This document shows positions 54,596-63,096 of a stretch of DNA of 64,000 bases, one piece after another. This DNA is from Mesorhizobium sp. Its GTDB lineage: Bacteria; Pseudomonadota; Alphaproteobacteria; Rhizobiales; Rhizobiaceae. Under the pieces are notes generated by a model. It did no database searches, was not told where the DNA came from, and was given only the letters and a program-made list of their open reading frames with translations. The stretch spans positions 2,418,001-2,482,000 of the forward strand of contig NZ_JAMLIG010000001.1 in NCBI RefSeq assembly GCF_023954305.1. The letters run 5' to 3'. The position numbers and the translations under genes are program-made. The stretch's first letter is position 1. Every line of letters begins with the position of its first letter.

Positions 54596-55309
54596 TTACA
54601 AATCCAGCGCGTCCTTGAGCGCGGGGCTGCTGCGGGCCTTGAGATCGAGGTCCGCCTCGATGTGGTCGATATGGGTGAGCACCAGCGCCACCGCCGTCCG
54701 CGCATCGCCTCGTTCCAGCGCGTCGACGATGGCCGCATGCTCGCCATGGCCGCAGCTCGAGGCACCGGAGCGGCCGTAGAGTGCGATCACCAGCGACGAG
54801 CGTGCGACCAGTTCCTCCATGAAGCGGTGTAGGATGGCGTTGCCGCCGATCGAGGCGAGCACGAGATGGAACTCGCCCGACGCCTTGATCTCGGCGCGCC
54901 GGGCGCTCGGACCGCGCTCGGCCATGTGGCGGTCTTCCTCCACGAGATGTCGGCGCAGCCGCGCCACCTCGGCCGGGGTGATCCGTGCGCAGGCCTCCGA
55001 CGCGATGCCCGGCTCGATCAGGCGCCGCGCCGCGAAGACCTGACGGGCCTCGTCGGGCGCGGGATTGGCGACGAAGGCGCCGCGGTTGCGCTCGACCCGG
55101 ACCAGGCCTTCGAAAGCGAGCATCTGCAGGGCGCCGCGCGCCACCGTCCTGCCAACGTCGAACAGCGAACCGACCTCCGCCTCGGACAGTTTGGTGCCCG
55201 GCGCGAGCCTCCGATCGACGATCGCGTCGCGCAGATGGTCTCGGATCGCCTGGGTGCGGTCCTCGGGCGTCGACGGGATGTCGGCTGGATCTGGTTCGGC
55301 GGATGACAT
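54596..55309 (-). CDS. GntR-family regulator, FCD type
   Basis: 237-residue regulator. The N-terminal winged helix is near residues 15-80 (DHLRDAIVDRRLAPGTKLSE, then VGRTVARGALQMLAFEGLV). The FCD domain has the residues IEPGIASEACARITPAEV, FHLVLASIGGNAILHRFM and HAAIVDALERGDARTA. The start at 55309 gives the family length; the longer in-frame extension to 55612 is non-coding promoter. It is divergent from the polyamine-type ABC operon and probably controls it. Confidence 0.87.
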   Translation of the reverse strand: MSSAEPDPADIPSTPEDRTQAIRDHLRDAIVDRRLAPGTKLSEAEVGSLFDVGRTVARGALQMLAFEGLVRVERNRGAFVANPAPDEARQVFAARRLIEPGIASEACARITPAEVARLRRHLVEEDRHMAERGPSARRAEIKASGEFHLVLASIGGNAILHRFMEELVARSSLVIALYGRSGASSCGHGEHAAIVDALERGDARTAVALVLTHIDHIEADLDLKARSSPALKDALDL

Positions 55310-55390
55310 GGCAATCAGGTGAGTGGTGCTTTCTTCTATCGCGAAAACGGCGCCATGGAAGCGTCGCAAGTGTCGCAAATCGACAAAAAG

Positions 55391-55402
55391 ATTGCATGCA
55401 AT
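55391..55402. promoter_or_regulatory. Candidate GntR operator
   Basis: ATTGCATGCAAT is a perfect 12-bp palindrome in the gap between the FCD regulator and the ABC operon. The location and AT-rich arms suit a VanR/FadR-type operator; this is inferred. Confidence 0.45.
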
Positions 55403-55571
55403 TCCTGCACCGGATCGCCGACAAGCGCCCATCATTTGTGCAGTGCGATAATAGCGGCAGCCGGGCCGCCCGACGCTCGCGGCCGGATCGGCAATGCAAT
55501 CAATGGTTTGGGCCGCCGTGCAGCAACTGGCACGGGCGATGCTTCTCTCTGCCGCGAACGGGGATGCACGC

Positions 55572-56657
55572 ATGAGCAAGGCCGCGACGATCGACATCGC
55601 TACCGTCTCCAAGGTCTACGGCACCACGACCGCGGTGCATGCGATCAGCCTGAAGATCCCGGCCGGCAGCTATTGCTGCCTGCTTGGACCCTCGGGATGC
55701 GGCAAGTCGACGACGTTGCGGATGATTGCCGGGCACGAGAGCATCTCGTCCGGCGACATCCGCCTCGGCAACACGGTGGTGACGGACCTGCCGCCCGCCC
55801 GGCGCGGCACGGCGATGATGTTCCAGTCCTATGCGCTGTTTCCCCATCTCGACGTCACCGACAATGTCGCCTTCAGCCTGAAGATGAAGGGCGTGGCGAA
55901 GGACGAACGCCGGGCGAAGGCGCTCGACATGCTCAAGCTTGTGCAGATGGACGCCTATGCCACCCGCAGACCGGCGCAGCTATCCGGCGGCCAGCAGCAG
56001 CGCGTCGCGCTGGCCCGGGCGCTGATCACCGACCCGGAAGCGCTGCTTCTCGACGAGCCGCTGTCCGCGCTCGACCCTTTCCTCAAGATCCGGGTCCGCG
56101 CCGAGCTCAAGCGGCTGCAGAAGCAGCTCGGCATCACCTTCGTCCACGTCACGCATAGCCAGGAAGAGGCGATGGCGCTGGCCGACCTGATCGTGGTGAT
56201 GAACGACGGCCGCATCGAGCAGGCCGCCGATCCGCGCACCGTATTCGAGCATCCCGCGACCGCCTTTGTCGCCCGTTTCATGGGCGACCACAACGTCATC
56301 TCCGGACGAGTGGTCGAAACCACCGACGGACGGGTCAAGGTCGAGGTGCCGGGCGGCGGGACCTTCCTCGTCGAAGGCGGCCCGCGCGAGATCGGCGAGG
56401 ATGTGGACATCGCCGTGCGCAACGATCACGTGCGCATCGCCGAGGCGGAGGCAGGACTCGGCTTTGCCGGGCTGCTCACCAATGTCGAGTATCGCGGATC
56501 CTCGACGAAACTCACCGTGAGCGGGGCCGGCATCGATGATTTCGTCGCCATCGTCTCCGACACCGAATTCGACGCCCGACCCGTCCATGTAGGCGAGGCC
56601 GTCCCGCTGTCCTGGACGGTCAAGGACGCGATCCTGCTCGACCGCCTCCATTCCTGA
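55572..56657 (+). CDS. ABC transporter ATPase, PotA/spermidine-type
   Basis: 361-residue ATPase of the polyamine/iron-type importers. Walker A GPSGCGKST; Q-loop MMFQSYALFPHL; signature LSGGQQQRVALARAL; Walker B LLLDEPLSALD; H-loop FVHVTHSQEEA; a TOBE-like C-terminal region from about residue 240. ATG 55572 is used. It heads a four-gene import operon with binding protein and two permeases. Confidence 0.9.
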   Translation: MSKAATIDIATVSKVYGTTTAVHAISLKIPAGSYCCLLGPSGCGKSTTLRMIAGHESISSGDIRLGNTVVTDLPPARRGTAMMFQSYALFPHLDVTDNVAFSLKMKGVAKDERRAKALDMLKLVQMDAYATRRPAQLSGGQQQRVALARALITDPEALLLDEPLSALDPFLKIRVRAELKRLQKQLGITFVHVTHSQEEAMALADLIVVMNDGRIEQAADPRTVFEHPATAFVARFMGDHNVISGRVVETTDGRVKVEVPGGGTFLVEGGPREIGEDVDIAVRNDHVRIAEAEAGLGFAGLLTNVEYRGSSTKLTVSGAGIDDFVAIVSDTEFDARPVHVGEAVPLSWTVKDAILLDRLHS

Positions 56658-56688
56658 ACCAACCGGACCAAGCAAAAGGGGAACAGCC

Positions 56689-57978
56689 ATGACCAAGACC
56701 AAGACGACCGGCGCCGGCATCTCGCGCCGCACACTGCTGAAGACGGGTGCCGCAGCCGCCGGCTTCGCGGCGGGATCGGGGGTCATCACCGGATTCCCGA
56801 CGATCTGGGCGCAGAACCCGATCACACTTCGCCAGTTCGGCACCGGCGTGTCCAACCTCAACGCGATCGCCGAGAAGTGCAAGGAAGACCTCGGCATCAC
56901 GCTCGAGATGACCGCCACGGATTCCGACGCGGCCGCCCAGCGCGCCGTCACCCAGGCCGACAGCTACGACATCGCCGACATCGAATACTGGATCCTGAAG
57001 AAGGTGTTCCCGGCCGGCGTGATCCAGCCGATGGATACGGCGAAGCTGAAATACTACGACAAGGTCGTGCCGCTGTTCATCACGGGCAAACTCAAGCCTG
57101 ATTCGGTGATCGCGCAGGGCACCGCGCCGCATACGGTCGGCTTCGTCGAGGCGAAGGATTCGAAGACCTTCGCCAAGGAGCCGACGCAGTGGTTCACGAT
57201 GATGCCGACCATCTACAATGCCGACACGCTGGGCATCCGTCCCGACCTCGTCGGCCGCGAGATCACCACCTGGGCCGACATCCTCGACCCCGCGTTCAAG
57301 GGCAAGACCTCGATCCTGAACATCCCGTCCATCGGCATCATGGACGCGGCGATGATCATGGAAGCGTCCGGCAAGATCAAATATGCCGACAAGGGCAACA
57401 TGACCAAGGAGGAGATCGACAAGACGATCGACTTCCTGATCGAAACCAAGAAGGCCGGCCAGTTCCGCGCCTTCTGGAAGAGCTTCGACGAGAGCGTCAA
57501 CCTGATGGCTTCTGGCGAGGTGGTGATCCAGTCGATGTGGTCGCCGGCGGTCGCGGCCGTCCGCTCCAAGGGCATCGCCTGCAAATACCAGCCGCTGAAG
57601 GAAGGCTACCGCGCCTGGGGCGGCGGCCTGGGTCTCGCCGCGCATCTGGAAGGCGCCAAGCTCGACGCGGCCTACGAATACATCAACTGGTACACCTCCG
57701 GCTGGGTCGGCGCCTATCTCAACCGCCAGGGCTATTATTCGGCAGCGATGGAGACGGCCAAGCAGTTCATGTCCGAGGACGAATGGGGCTACTGGGTCGA
57801 GGGCAAGGAGGCAAAGGGTGACATCCTCGCACCTGACGGCAAGGTCATGGAGAAGGCGGGCGCGGTGCGCGACGGCGGCTCGTTCGACGAGCGCATGGGC
57901 CGTGTCGCCTGCTGGAACTCGGTAATGGACGAGGACCGTTACATGGTGCGCCGCTGGAACGAGTTCATCGCGGCGTAG
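56689..57978 (+). CDS. Polyamine-type substrate-binding protein with a Tat signal
   Basis: 429-residue extracellular binding protein. The N-terminus has a twin-arginine signal, ISRRTLLKTGAAAAGFAAG, so it is probably exported folded. The PotD/PotF-like body contains NPITLRQFGTGVSNLNAIAE and YINWYTSGWVGAYLNRQGYY (given in part). The ligand is unknown: a polyamine, or the amino acid derivative handled by the racemase downstream. Confidence 0.88.
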   Translation: MTKTKTTGAGISRRTLLKTGAAAAGFAAGSGVITGFPTIWAQNPITLRQFGTGVSNLNAIAEKCKEDLGITLEMTATDSDAAAQRAVTQADSYDIADIEYWILKKVFPAGVIQPMDTAKLKYYDKVVPLFITGKLKPDSVIAQGTAPHTVGFVEAKDSKTFAKEPTQWFTMMPTIYNADTLGIRPDLVGREITTWADILDPAFKGKTSILNIPSIGIMDAAMIMEASGKIKYADKGNMTKEEIDKTIDFLIETKKAGQFRAFWKSFDESVNLMASGEVVIQSMWSPAVAAVRSKGIACKYQPLKEGYRAWGGGLGLAAHLEGAKLDAAYEYINWYTSGWVGAYLNRQGYYSAAMETAKQFMSEDEWGYWVEGKEAKGDILAPDGKVMEKAGAVRDGGSFDERMGRVACWNSVMDEDRYMVRRWNEFIAA

Positions 57979-58011
57979 GCCGGCATAGGGACGAACCCAG
58001 ATGCCGAATTC

Positions 58012-58136
58012 CTTCGCGCCCCCCTCTGGCCTGTCGGCCATCTCCCCCACATGGGGGGAGATTATGCGCGCCGCTGAAGCTGCCAATCTCCCGCCGTGTG
58101 GGGGAGATGGCCGACAGGCCAGAGAGGGGCGCGAAG
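58012..58136. repeat. Inverted repeat element in the transporter operon
   Basis: Arms at 58012-58064 and 58085-58136 are about 50-bp near-perfect reverse complements (CTTCGCGCC at one end, GGCGCGAAG at the other; GGCCTGTCGGCCATCTCCCC in the arms). This is the largest hairpin in the window and lies between the binding protein and first permease genes, again a different repeat family. Confidence 0.8.
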
Positions 58137-58182
58137 GAGCATTCCCCGCGATCGTCGACGTCCAAGTTGCGAGGTCCTTCCG

Positions 58183-59091
58183 ATGACCATTGCGCTCGAC
58201 GAGCAGGCTGTGCCGGTCAAGCCGGCGAAAGCCCGCTTTGCGTTCCTGTCGGGCTTCTCCGCCTATCTGCAGGCGCTGCCGTTGATGCTCATCCTCGGCT
58301 TCTTCCTGCTGCTGCCAATCCTGATGATCGTCATCGTGTCCTTCTGGGAATACGATTTCGCGGCGATGTATCCGGATTTCATCACGCTGAACTATGCCGA
58401 GACGCTCGGCTCATGGGTGACGTGGAAGACCTATCTCAACACGCTGAAATACGCGGTGCTGGTCTGGGCGATCACGCTCTTGGTCGGCTTCTGGGTCGCC
58501 TATTTCCTGGCATTCCACGTCCGCACCTCGGCGATGCAGATGGTGCTGTTCCTGGTCTGCACGGTACCGTTCCTCACCTCCAACATCATCCGCATGATCT
58601 CCTGGATTCCGGTGCTCGGCCGCAACGGGCTGGTCAACTCGGCGCTGGTCGAGTCTGGTATCGTCTCGCAGCCTGTCGAATGGCTGCTCTATTCCGACTT
58701 CGCCGTCGTGCTGGCGATGGTCCATCTCTACACGCTGTTCATGGTGACGCCGATCTTCAACACGCTGATGCGCATCGACCGCTCGCTGGTCGAGGCCGCG
58801 CGCGACGCCGGCGCCAGCACCCCGCAGATCCTGACCAACGTCATCCTGCCGCTGGCCAAGCCCGGCATGGCGATCGGCACGATCTTCGTCGTCACGCTGG
58901 TGATGGCGGATTTCACCACCGTCCAGGTGATGTCGGGCGGGCAGAGCGCGTCGGTCGCGCTGATGATGAAAAACCAGATGTCGCTGCTGCAATATCCGGC
59001 TGCTGCCGCCAACGCAGTGGTACTGCTGGCGGTGGTGCTTCTGATGGTCGCCGCCATCCTGCGCGTCGTCGACATCCGCAAGGAGCTGTGA
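58183..59091 (+). CDS. ABC transporter permease, PotB-like
   Basis: 302-residue inner-membrane permease with six helices. EAA loop: SLVEAARDAGASTPQILTN (outline). N-terminal hydrophobic helix LILGFFLLLPILMIVIVSFW. It forms the polyamine-type importer with the next gene. The ATG at 58183 is placed just after the repeat element. Confidence 0.9.
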   Translation: MTIALDEQAVPVKPAKARFAFLSGFSAYLQALPLMLILGFFLLLPILMIVIVSFWEYDFAAMYPDFITLNYAETLGSWVTWKTYLNTLKYAVLVWAITLLVGFWVAYFLAFHVRTSAMQMVLFLVCTVPFLTSNIIRMISWIPVLGRNGLVNSALVESGIVSQPVEWLLYSDFAVVLAMVHLYTLFMVTPIFNTLMRIDRSLVEAARDAGASTPQILTNVILPLAKPGMAIGTIFVVTLVMADFTTVQVMSGGQSASVALMMKNQMSLLQYPAAAANAVVLLAVVLLMVAAILRVVDIRKEL

Positions 59092-59092
59092 G

Positions 59093-59908
59093 ATGGGCGA
59101 CAAGCGCGGCTTCGAGTTCTGGATCCTGGCGGCCTTCTTCGCGGTCTTCGTGCTGTTCCTCTACGGGCCGCTGTCGGCGATCCTGATCCTGTCGTTCCAG
59201 GGGCCGAACGGCGGGCTGACCTTCCCGCTCAACGGCGTCTCGGTGCACTGGTTCGGCAATCTCATGGAGCAGCAGGCGGTCGGCGATTTCGGCGGCTCGT
59301 TCCGGCGGTCGCTGGCGCTCGGGGTCGGGGTGATGCTGGTGACCGTTGCGGTGTCGCTGCTGGCGGGACTGGCCTTTCGCCGCAAATTCATCGGCGCCAC
59401 GCCGCTGTTCTACCTGGTGATCGCCAGCCTCGTGGTGCCCTCGATCATCATCTCTCTCGGCATCGGCGTGATGTTCCAGCAGCTCGGCATGAAGCCGGCC
59501 TGGTATTCCTCGGCCTTCGGCGCGCATCTGACCTGGACACTGCCCTTCGGCGTGCTGATCATGTTCGCGGTGTTCAACCGATTCTCGCCCGCCTACGAGG
59601 AGGCGGCGCGGGACCTCGGCGCCTCGTCCTGGCAGACCTTCGCCCACGTGCTGTTGCCGATGATCGCGCCCTCGCTGATCGGCGTCGGCCTGTTCGGCTT
59701 CACGCTTTCCTATGACGAGTTCGCCCGCACGCTGATGACCTCCGGCACCTACAACACGCTGCCGCTCGAGATCTACGGCATGACCACCAATGTCACCACG
59801 CCGGTGCTCTATGCGCTCGGGACGGTGACGACGCTGGTCTCCTTCCTGGTCATCGCGGCGACGCTCGGCGCCATCGCCTGGCTCGGCCGCCGGCGCGCGG
59901 CCGGATGA
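59093..59908 (+). CDS. ABC transporter permease, PotC-like
   Basis: 271-residue permease, second subunit. Helices include FWILAAFFAVFVLFLYGPLS, and the EAA loop is YEEAARDLGASSWQTFAHVL. The stop overlaps the racemase start (ATGA), so importer and enzyme are translationally coupled. Confidence 0.9.
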   Translation: MGDKRGFEFWILAAFFAVFVLFLYGPLSAILILSFQGPNGGLTFPLNGVSVHWFGNLMEQQAVGDFGGSFRRSLALGVGVMLVTVAVSLLAGLAFRRKFIGATPLFYLVIASLVVPSIIISLGIGVMFQQLGMKPAWYSSAFGAHLTWTLPFGVLIMFAVFNRFSPAYEEAARDLGASSWQTFAHVLLPMIAPSLIGVGLFGFTLSYDEFARTLMTSGTYNTLPLEIYGMTTNVTTPVLYALGTVTTLVSFLVIAATLGAIAWLGRRRAAG

Positions 59909-60663
59909 CCTTCCAACCGATGCGCATTCTCGTCGTCAATCCGAACACCACCGCGTCGATGACGGCGACGATCGAGGCCGCCGCGCGTGCCGCCGCGGGA
60001 CCGGGCACGGCGATCGAGGCGGCGACGTCGGCGATGGGGCCGGCATCGATCGAGGGCTATTATGACGAGGCGCTCGCCGTGCCAGGCCTGCTGGCCGAGA
60101 TCCGGCGCGGCGAACGGGCCGGCGCCGATGCGGCGGTGATCGCCTGTTTCGACGACACCGGGCTCGACGCGGCCCGCGCGATGGCGGCGATCCCCGTCAT
60201 CGGCATCTGCGAGGCGGCGCTCGCCAGCGCATCCTTCCTGGCCAAGCGCATCGGCATCGTCACCACCGATCCGCGCGCCCGCGTCCCGGTGGAAGAGCTG
60301 GTGGCGCGCTACGGCATGGCGGGGCGGGTGCGCGTCCGCGCCGCGGGCATCCCGGTGCTGGCGCTGGAAGATCCCGGATCGGGAGCCGTCGCCCGCCTGC
60401 GCGAGGAGATCGGCCGGGCGCTCGATGAGGATTTCGCGGAGGCGATCGTGCTCGGCTGCGCCGGCATGGCAGACCTCGCGGCCGCCCTCCAGCGCGAATT
60501 CGGCGTCCCGGTCGTCGACGGGGTGGGTGCTGCGGTCAGGCAGGCGGAGGCGCTGCTGGGGCTCGGGCTTGCGACGTCGAAGCGCGGCGCCTATGCCTAT
60601 CCGGCGCAGAAGAGCTTCGCGGGTATGCTCGCCGCGTTCGCGCCCGAGGCCGAACCCGCCTGA
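59905..60663 (+). CDS. Asp/Glu/hydantoin racemase family protein
   Basis: 252-residue PLP-independent racemase. The pair of active-site cysteines is Cys81 (VIACFDDTGLD) and Cys185 (VLGCAGMADLA). The N-terminus ILVVNPNTTASMT is the hydantoin-racemase pattern. In this operon it may racemise an imported D/L-hydantoin or N-carbamoyl amino acid, which would link it to the hydantoinase unit at 45-52 kb; that link is inference. Confidence 0.87.
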   Translation: MTFQPMRILVVNPNTTASMTATIEAAARAAAGPGTAIEAATSAMGPASIEGYYDEALAVPGLLAEIRRGERAGADAAVIACFDDTGLDAARAMAAIPVIGICEAALASASFLAKRIGIVTTDPRARVPVEELVARYGMAGRVRVRAAGIPVLALEDPGSGAVARLREEIGRALDEDFAEAIVLGCAGMADLAAALQREFGVPVVDGVGAAVRQAEALLGLGLATSKRGAYAYPAQKSFAGMLAAFAPEAEPA

Positions 60664-60670
60664 GTCGAAG

Positions 60671-61501
60671 ATGACACCGACGATCAGGACGCTTTCCCTC
60701 GCCGAAGTCGCAACGCTCGTCGACTGGGCGGCCGGCGAAGGCTGGAACCCCGGCCGCGACGACGCGGCCGCGTTCCACGCCGCCGATCCGGAAGGATTTC
60801 TCGGCGCCTTCATTGGCGACGAGATGGTCGCGGGCATCGCGGCGGTCGCCTATGGCGCCGACTTCGGCTTCATCGGCCTCTACATCTGCCGGCCGGACAT
60901 GCGGGGCCAGGGCTACGGCAAGGCAGTGTGGGATGCCGGCATGGCACGGCTTGCCGGGCGGACCATCGGACTCGACGGCGTCCCCGCGCAGCAGGCCAAC
61001 TACCGCGGGATGGGCTTCGCGGACGATTACCGAACGTTTCGCTGGTCGGGGCGTTTTGACGGAGAGCGGCCGTCCGGCCCCGTACGGCCGGTGACGCCCG
61101 ATCTCCTGGCCTCCATTGCCGCATTCGACCGCCTGCATTTTCCCGCACCTCGGACGGACTTCCTCCAGCGCTGGGTGGCGAAGCCGCATGCGGCGCTCGT
61201 CTCCATGGACGGTGAAGTGATGCGCGGCTACGGCGTCGCCCGTGCCTGCCGCGACGGCTTCAAGGTCGGGCCGTTGTTCGCGGACGACTTGGGGGTCGCC
61301 ATCACGTTGCTCACAGCGCTGGCAAGCAGCTGCAACGGCGACATCCACATCGACGTTCCGGGCCCGCAGGAGCGGTTTTCCCGCTTGCTCGAGGCGGCGG
61401 GCCTGTCGCAGGGTTTCGAGACGGCGCGGATGTATCGCGGGCCGGCGCCGGCCATCCGGCTCGGCGGCGTCTACGCGGTGACGAGCCTGGAGCTCGGCTG
61501 A
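60671..61501 (+). CDS. Two-domain GNAT acetyltransferase
   Basis: 276-residue protein. The N-terminal GNAT domain has GLYICRPDMRGQGYGKAVWD (acetyl-CoA site, outline). The C-terminal half is a second, Acetyltransf_18-like domain (AAFDRLHFPAPRTDFLQRW, GLSQGFETARMYRGPAP). It starts eight bases after the racemase stop and is probably the last gene of the operon. Substrate unknown; acetylation of the imported amine is one possibility. Confidence 0.83.
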   Translation: MTPTIRTLSLAEVATLVDWAAGEGWNPGRDDAAAFHAADPEGFLGAFIGDEMVAGIAAVAYGADFGFIGLYICRPDMRGQGYGKAVWDAGMARLAGRTIGLDGVPAQQANYRGMGFADDYRTFRWSGRFDGERPSGPVRPVTPDLLASIAAFDRLHFPAPRTDFLQRWVAKPHAALVSMDGEVMRGYGVARACRDGFKVGPLFADDLGVAITLLTALASSCNGDIHIDVPGPQERFSRLLEAAGLSQGFETARMYRGPAPAIRLGGVYAVTSLELG

Positions 61502-61529
61502 GAGGGCATCGCTCCGGCTGGCTTGTGCG

Positions 61530-62948
61530 TCAGGTCATCAGCTTGAACAGGCGCAGTACGCGCTCGAATGCCGAACCGTAGGGCGGACGCAGCATGCCGC
61601 CGGCGGAGAGCGGCGACTGGACGAAGATCGGCTTCTCCTTGCTGAAGGTCCGAAAACCCCATTCGCCGTGATAGGCGCCCATGCCCGAGGCCCCGACGCC
61701 GCCGAAGGGCTGGTCCTCCTGGGCGATGTGCATCAGGCAGTCGTTGATCGTCACGCCGCCGGCCACCGTCTCGCGCAGCACGCGGCGCCGGGCGGCGGCA
61801 TCCTTGCCGAACCAGTAGAGGGCAAGCGGCCGGTCGCGCTCGTTGACGTAGGCGATCGCCTCGCCGACATCGCCATATTCGACGATCGGCAGGATGGGAC
61901 CGAAAATCTCCTCCTGCATCAGCCTCGTGTCCGGATTGGCATCGAGGACGATCGCGGGGGCCAGTTTGCGCGTATTGCCGAAGCTCTCGCCGGCCGGATT
62001 GACCTCGATCACCTCGGCGCCGCCGGCGCGCCCCTCCTCGACCATGCCCTTCAGCCGCGCATGGTGCCGGTCGGAGACGATGGCCGTGTAATCGGGATTG
62101 CCGGCGAAGCTCGGATAAAGCCTCGTCATCGCCTGCGCCATCCTGCCGGCGATGTCGCGGCCTTTGCCTTTCGGCACCATCAGGTAATCCGGCGCGATGC
62201 AGGTCTGGCCGGCATTGAGGAGCTTGCCGTAGGCGACGCTGGCGACCGCCTTGTCGAGGTCGCAGGAGGGATCGAGGATCGCCGGCGACTTGCCGCCGAG
62301 TTCGAGCGTCACCGGCGTCAAGTTGGCGGCCGCGGCGAGCGCGACCTGGCGGCCGACCGAAGTCGAACCGGTGAACAGCAGATGGTCGAACGGCATCGAA
62401 ACGAACGCCTTGCCGACTTCGGCGTCGCCGAGGACGACGTTCAGCTGGTCGGGCGAGAAGTATTTCGCCGCGAGCGATGCGAGCAGGTCGGAAAACCGCG
62501 GCGTCAGTTCCGAGGGCTTGATCAGCACCCGGTTGCCGGCGGCAAGCGCGGCCGTCGCCGGTGCGAGCGCCAGCTGGAACGGATAGTTCCACGGCGAGAC
62601 GATGCCGACGACGCCGAGCGGCTGCGGCAGCAGCCGGTTGCGGGCGGGCAAGAACGGCATCGCGGTCGGCATGCGCTTCTCGGCCATCCAGGAGGAGAGA
62701 TGCGACAGCGCGTGGCGGATGCCCGCACGCACCACGACGGTCTCGGCCAGCCGCGTCTCATGCGCCGAGCGGCCGCCGAAATCGGCGTCGATCGCCGCGC
62801 AGAATTCGGGCTCGTGGTTCTCGGTCAATGCCAGGAGCCGCTTCAGGCTCGCACGCCGCGCGGCGAGATCCGGAAAGAGATCGCGCGCAAACGCCGCCTT
62901 CTGAGTCTCGAATGCCGTCGTCAGGAAATCCCGGCTGGTCTGAAGCAT
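61530..62948 (-). CDS. calB: Coniferyl-aldehyde-type dehydrogenase
   Basis: 472-residue NAD(P)-dependent aldehyde dehydrogenase of the class that lacks the long N-terminus. Catalytic residues are Glu216 (LELGGKSP) and Cys250 (AGQTCIAPDY). Membership in the coniferyl aldehyde group is suggested by SPWNYPFQLALAPATAALAAGN and the GGVGASGMGAYHG end (outline). It may oxidise lignin-type or fatty aldehydes; the physiological substrate is uncertain. Confidence 0.85.
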   Translation of the reverse strand: MLQTSRDFLTTAFETQKAAFARDLFPDLAARRASLKRLLALTENHEPEFCAAIDADFGGRSAHETRLAETVVVRAGIRHALSHLSSWMAEKRMPTAMPFLPARNRLLPQPLGVVGIVSPWNYPFQLALAPATAALAAGNRVLIKPSELTPRFSDLLASLAAKYFSPDQLNVVLGDAEVGKAFVSMPFDHLLFTGSTSVGRQVALAAAANLTPVTLELGGKSPAILDPSCDLDKAVASVAYGKLLNAGQTCIAPDYLMVPKGKGRDIAGRMAQAMTRLYPSFAGNPDYTAIVSDRHHARLKGMVEEGRAGGAEVIEVNPAGESFGNTRKLAPAIVLDANPDTRLMQEEIFGPILPIVEYGDVGEAIAYVNERDRPLALYWFGKDAAARRRVLRETVAGGVTINDCLMHIAQEDQPFGGVGASGMGAYHGEWGFRTFSKEKPIFVQSPLSAGGMLRPPYGSAFERVLRLFKLMT

Positions 62949-63027
62949 GGATAGGGTCTCCGATCTGCCTCAGGCTATCAGAGCCCCCAAGCCCGTGCCA
63001 GCCGGACAGGCCGGCCGGAATGACGAA

Positions 63028-63053
63028 CGGCCCGGCTGGGTTCAGCCGGGCCG
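63028..63053. terminator. Hairpin between calB and glnII
   Basis: An 11-bp perfect stem, CGGCCCGGCTG and its complement with a four-base loop, lies 44 bases beyond the glnII stop. On the minus strand it is followed by only a short T stretch (TTCGTC), so termination is likely but possibly leaky. On the plus strand it is followed by CTTTT. Confidence 0.6.
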
Positions 63054-63096
63054 CTTTTGGGTCAGAACCGGGCCGGCACCGGGCCGGGCCGGGAAA

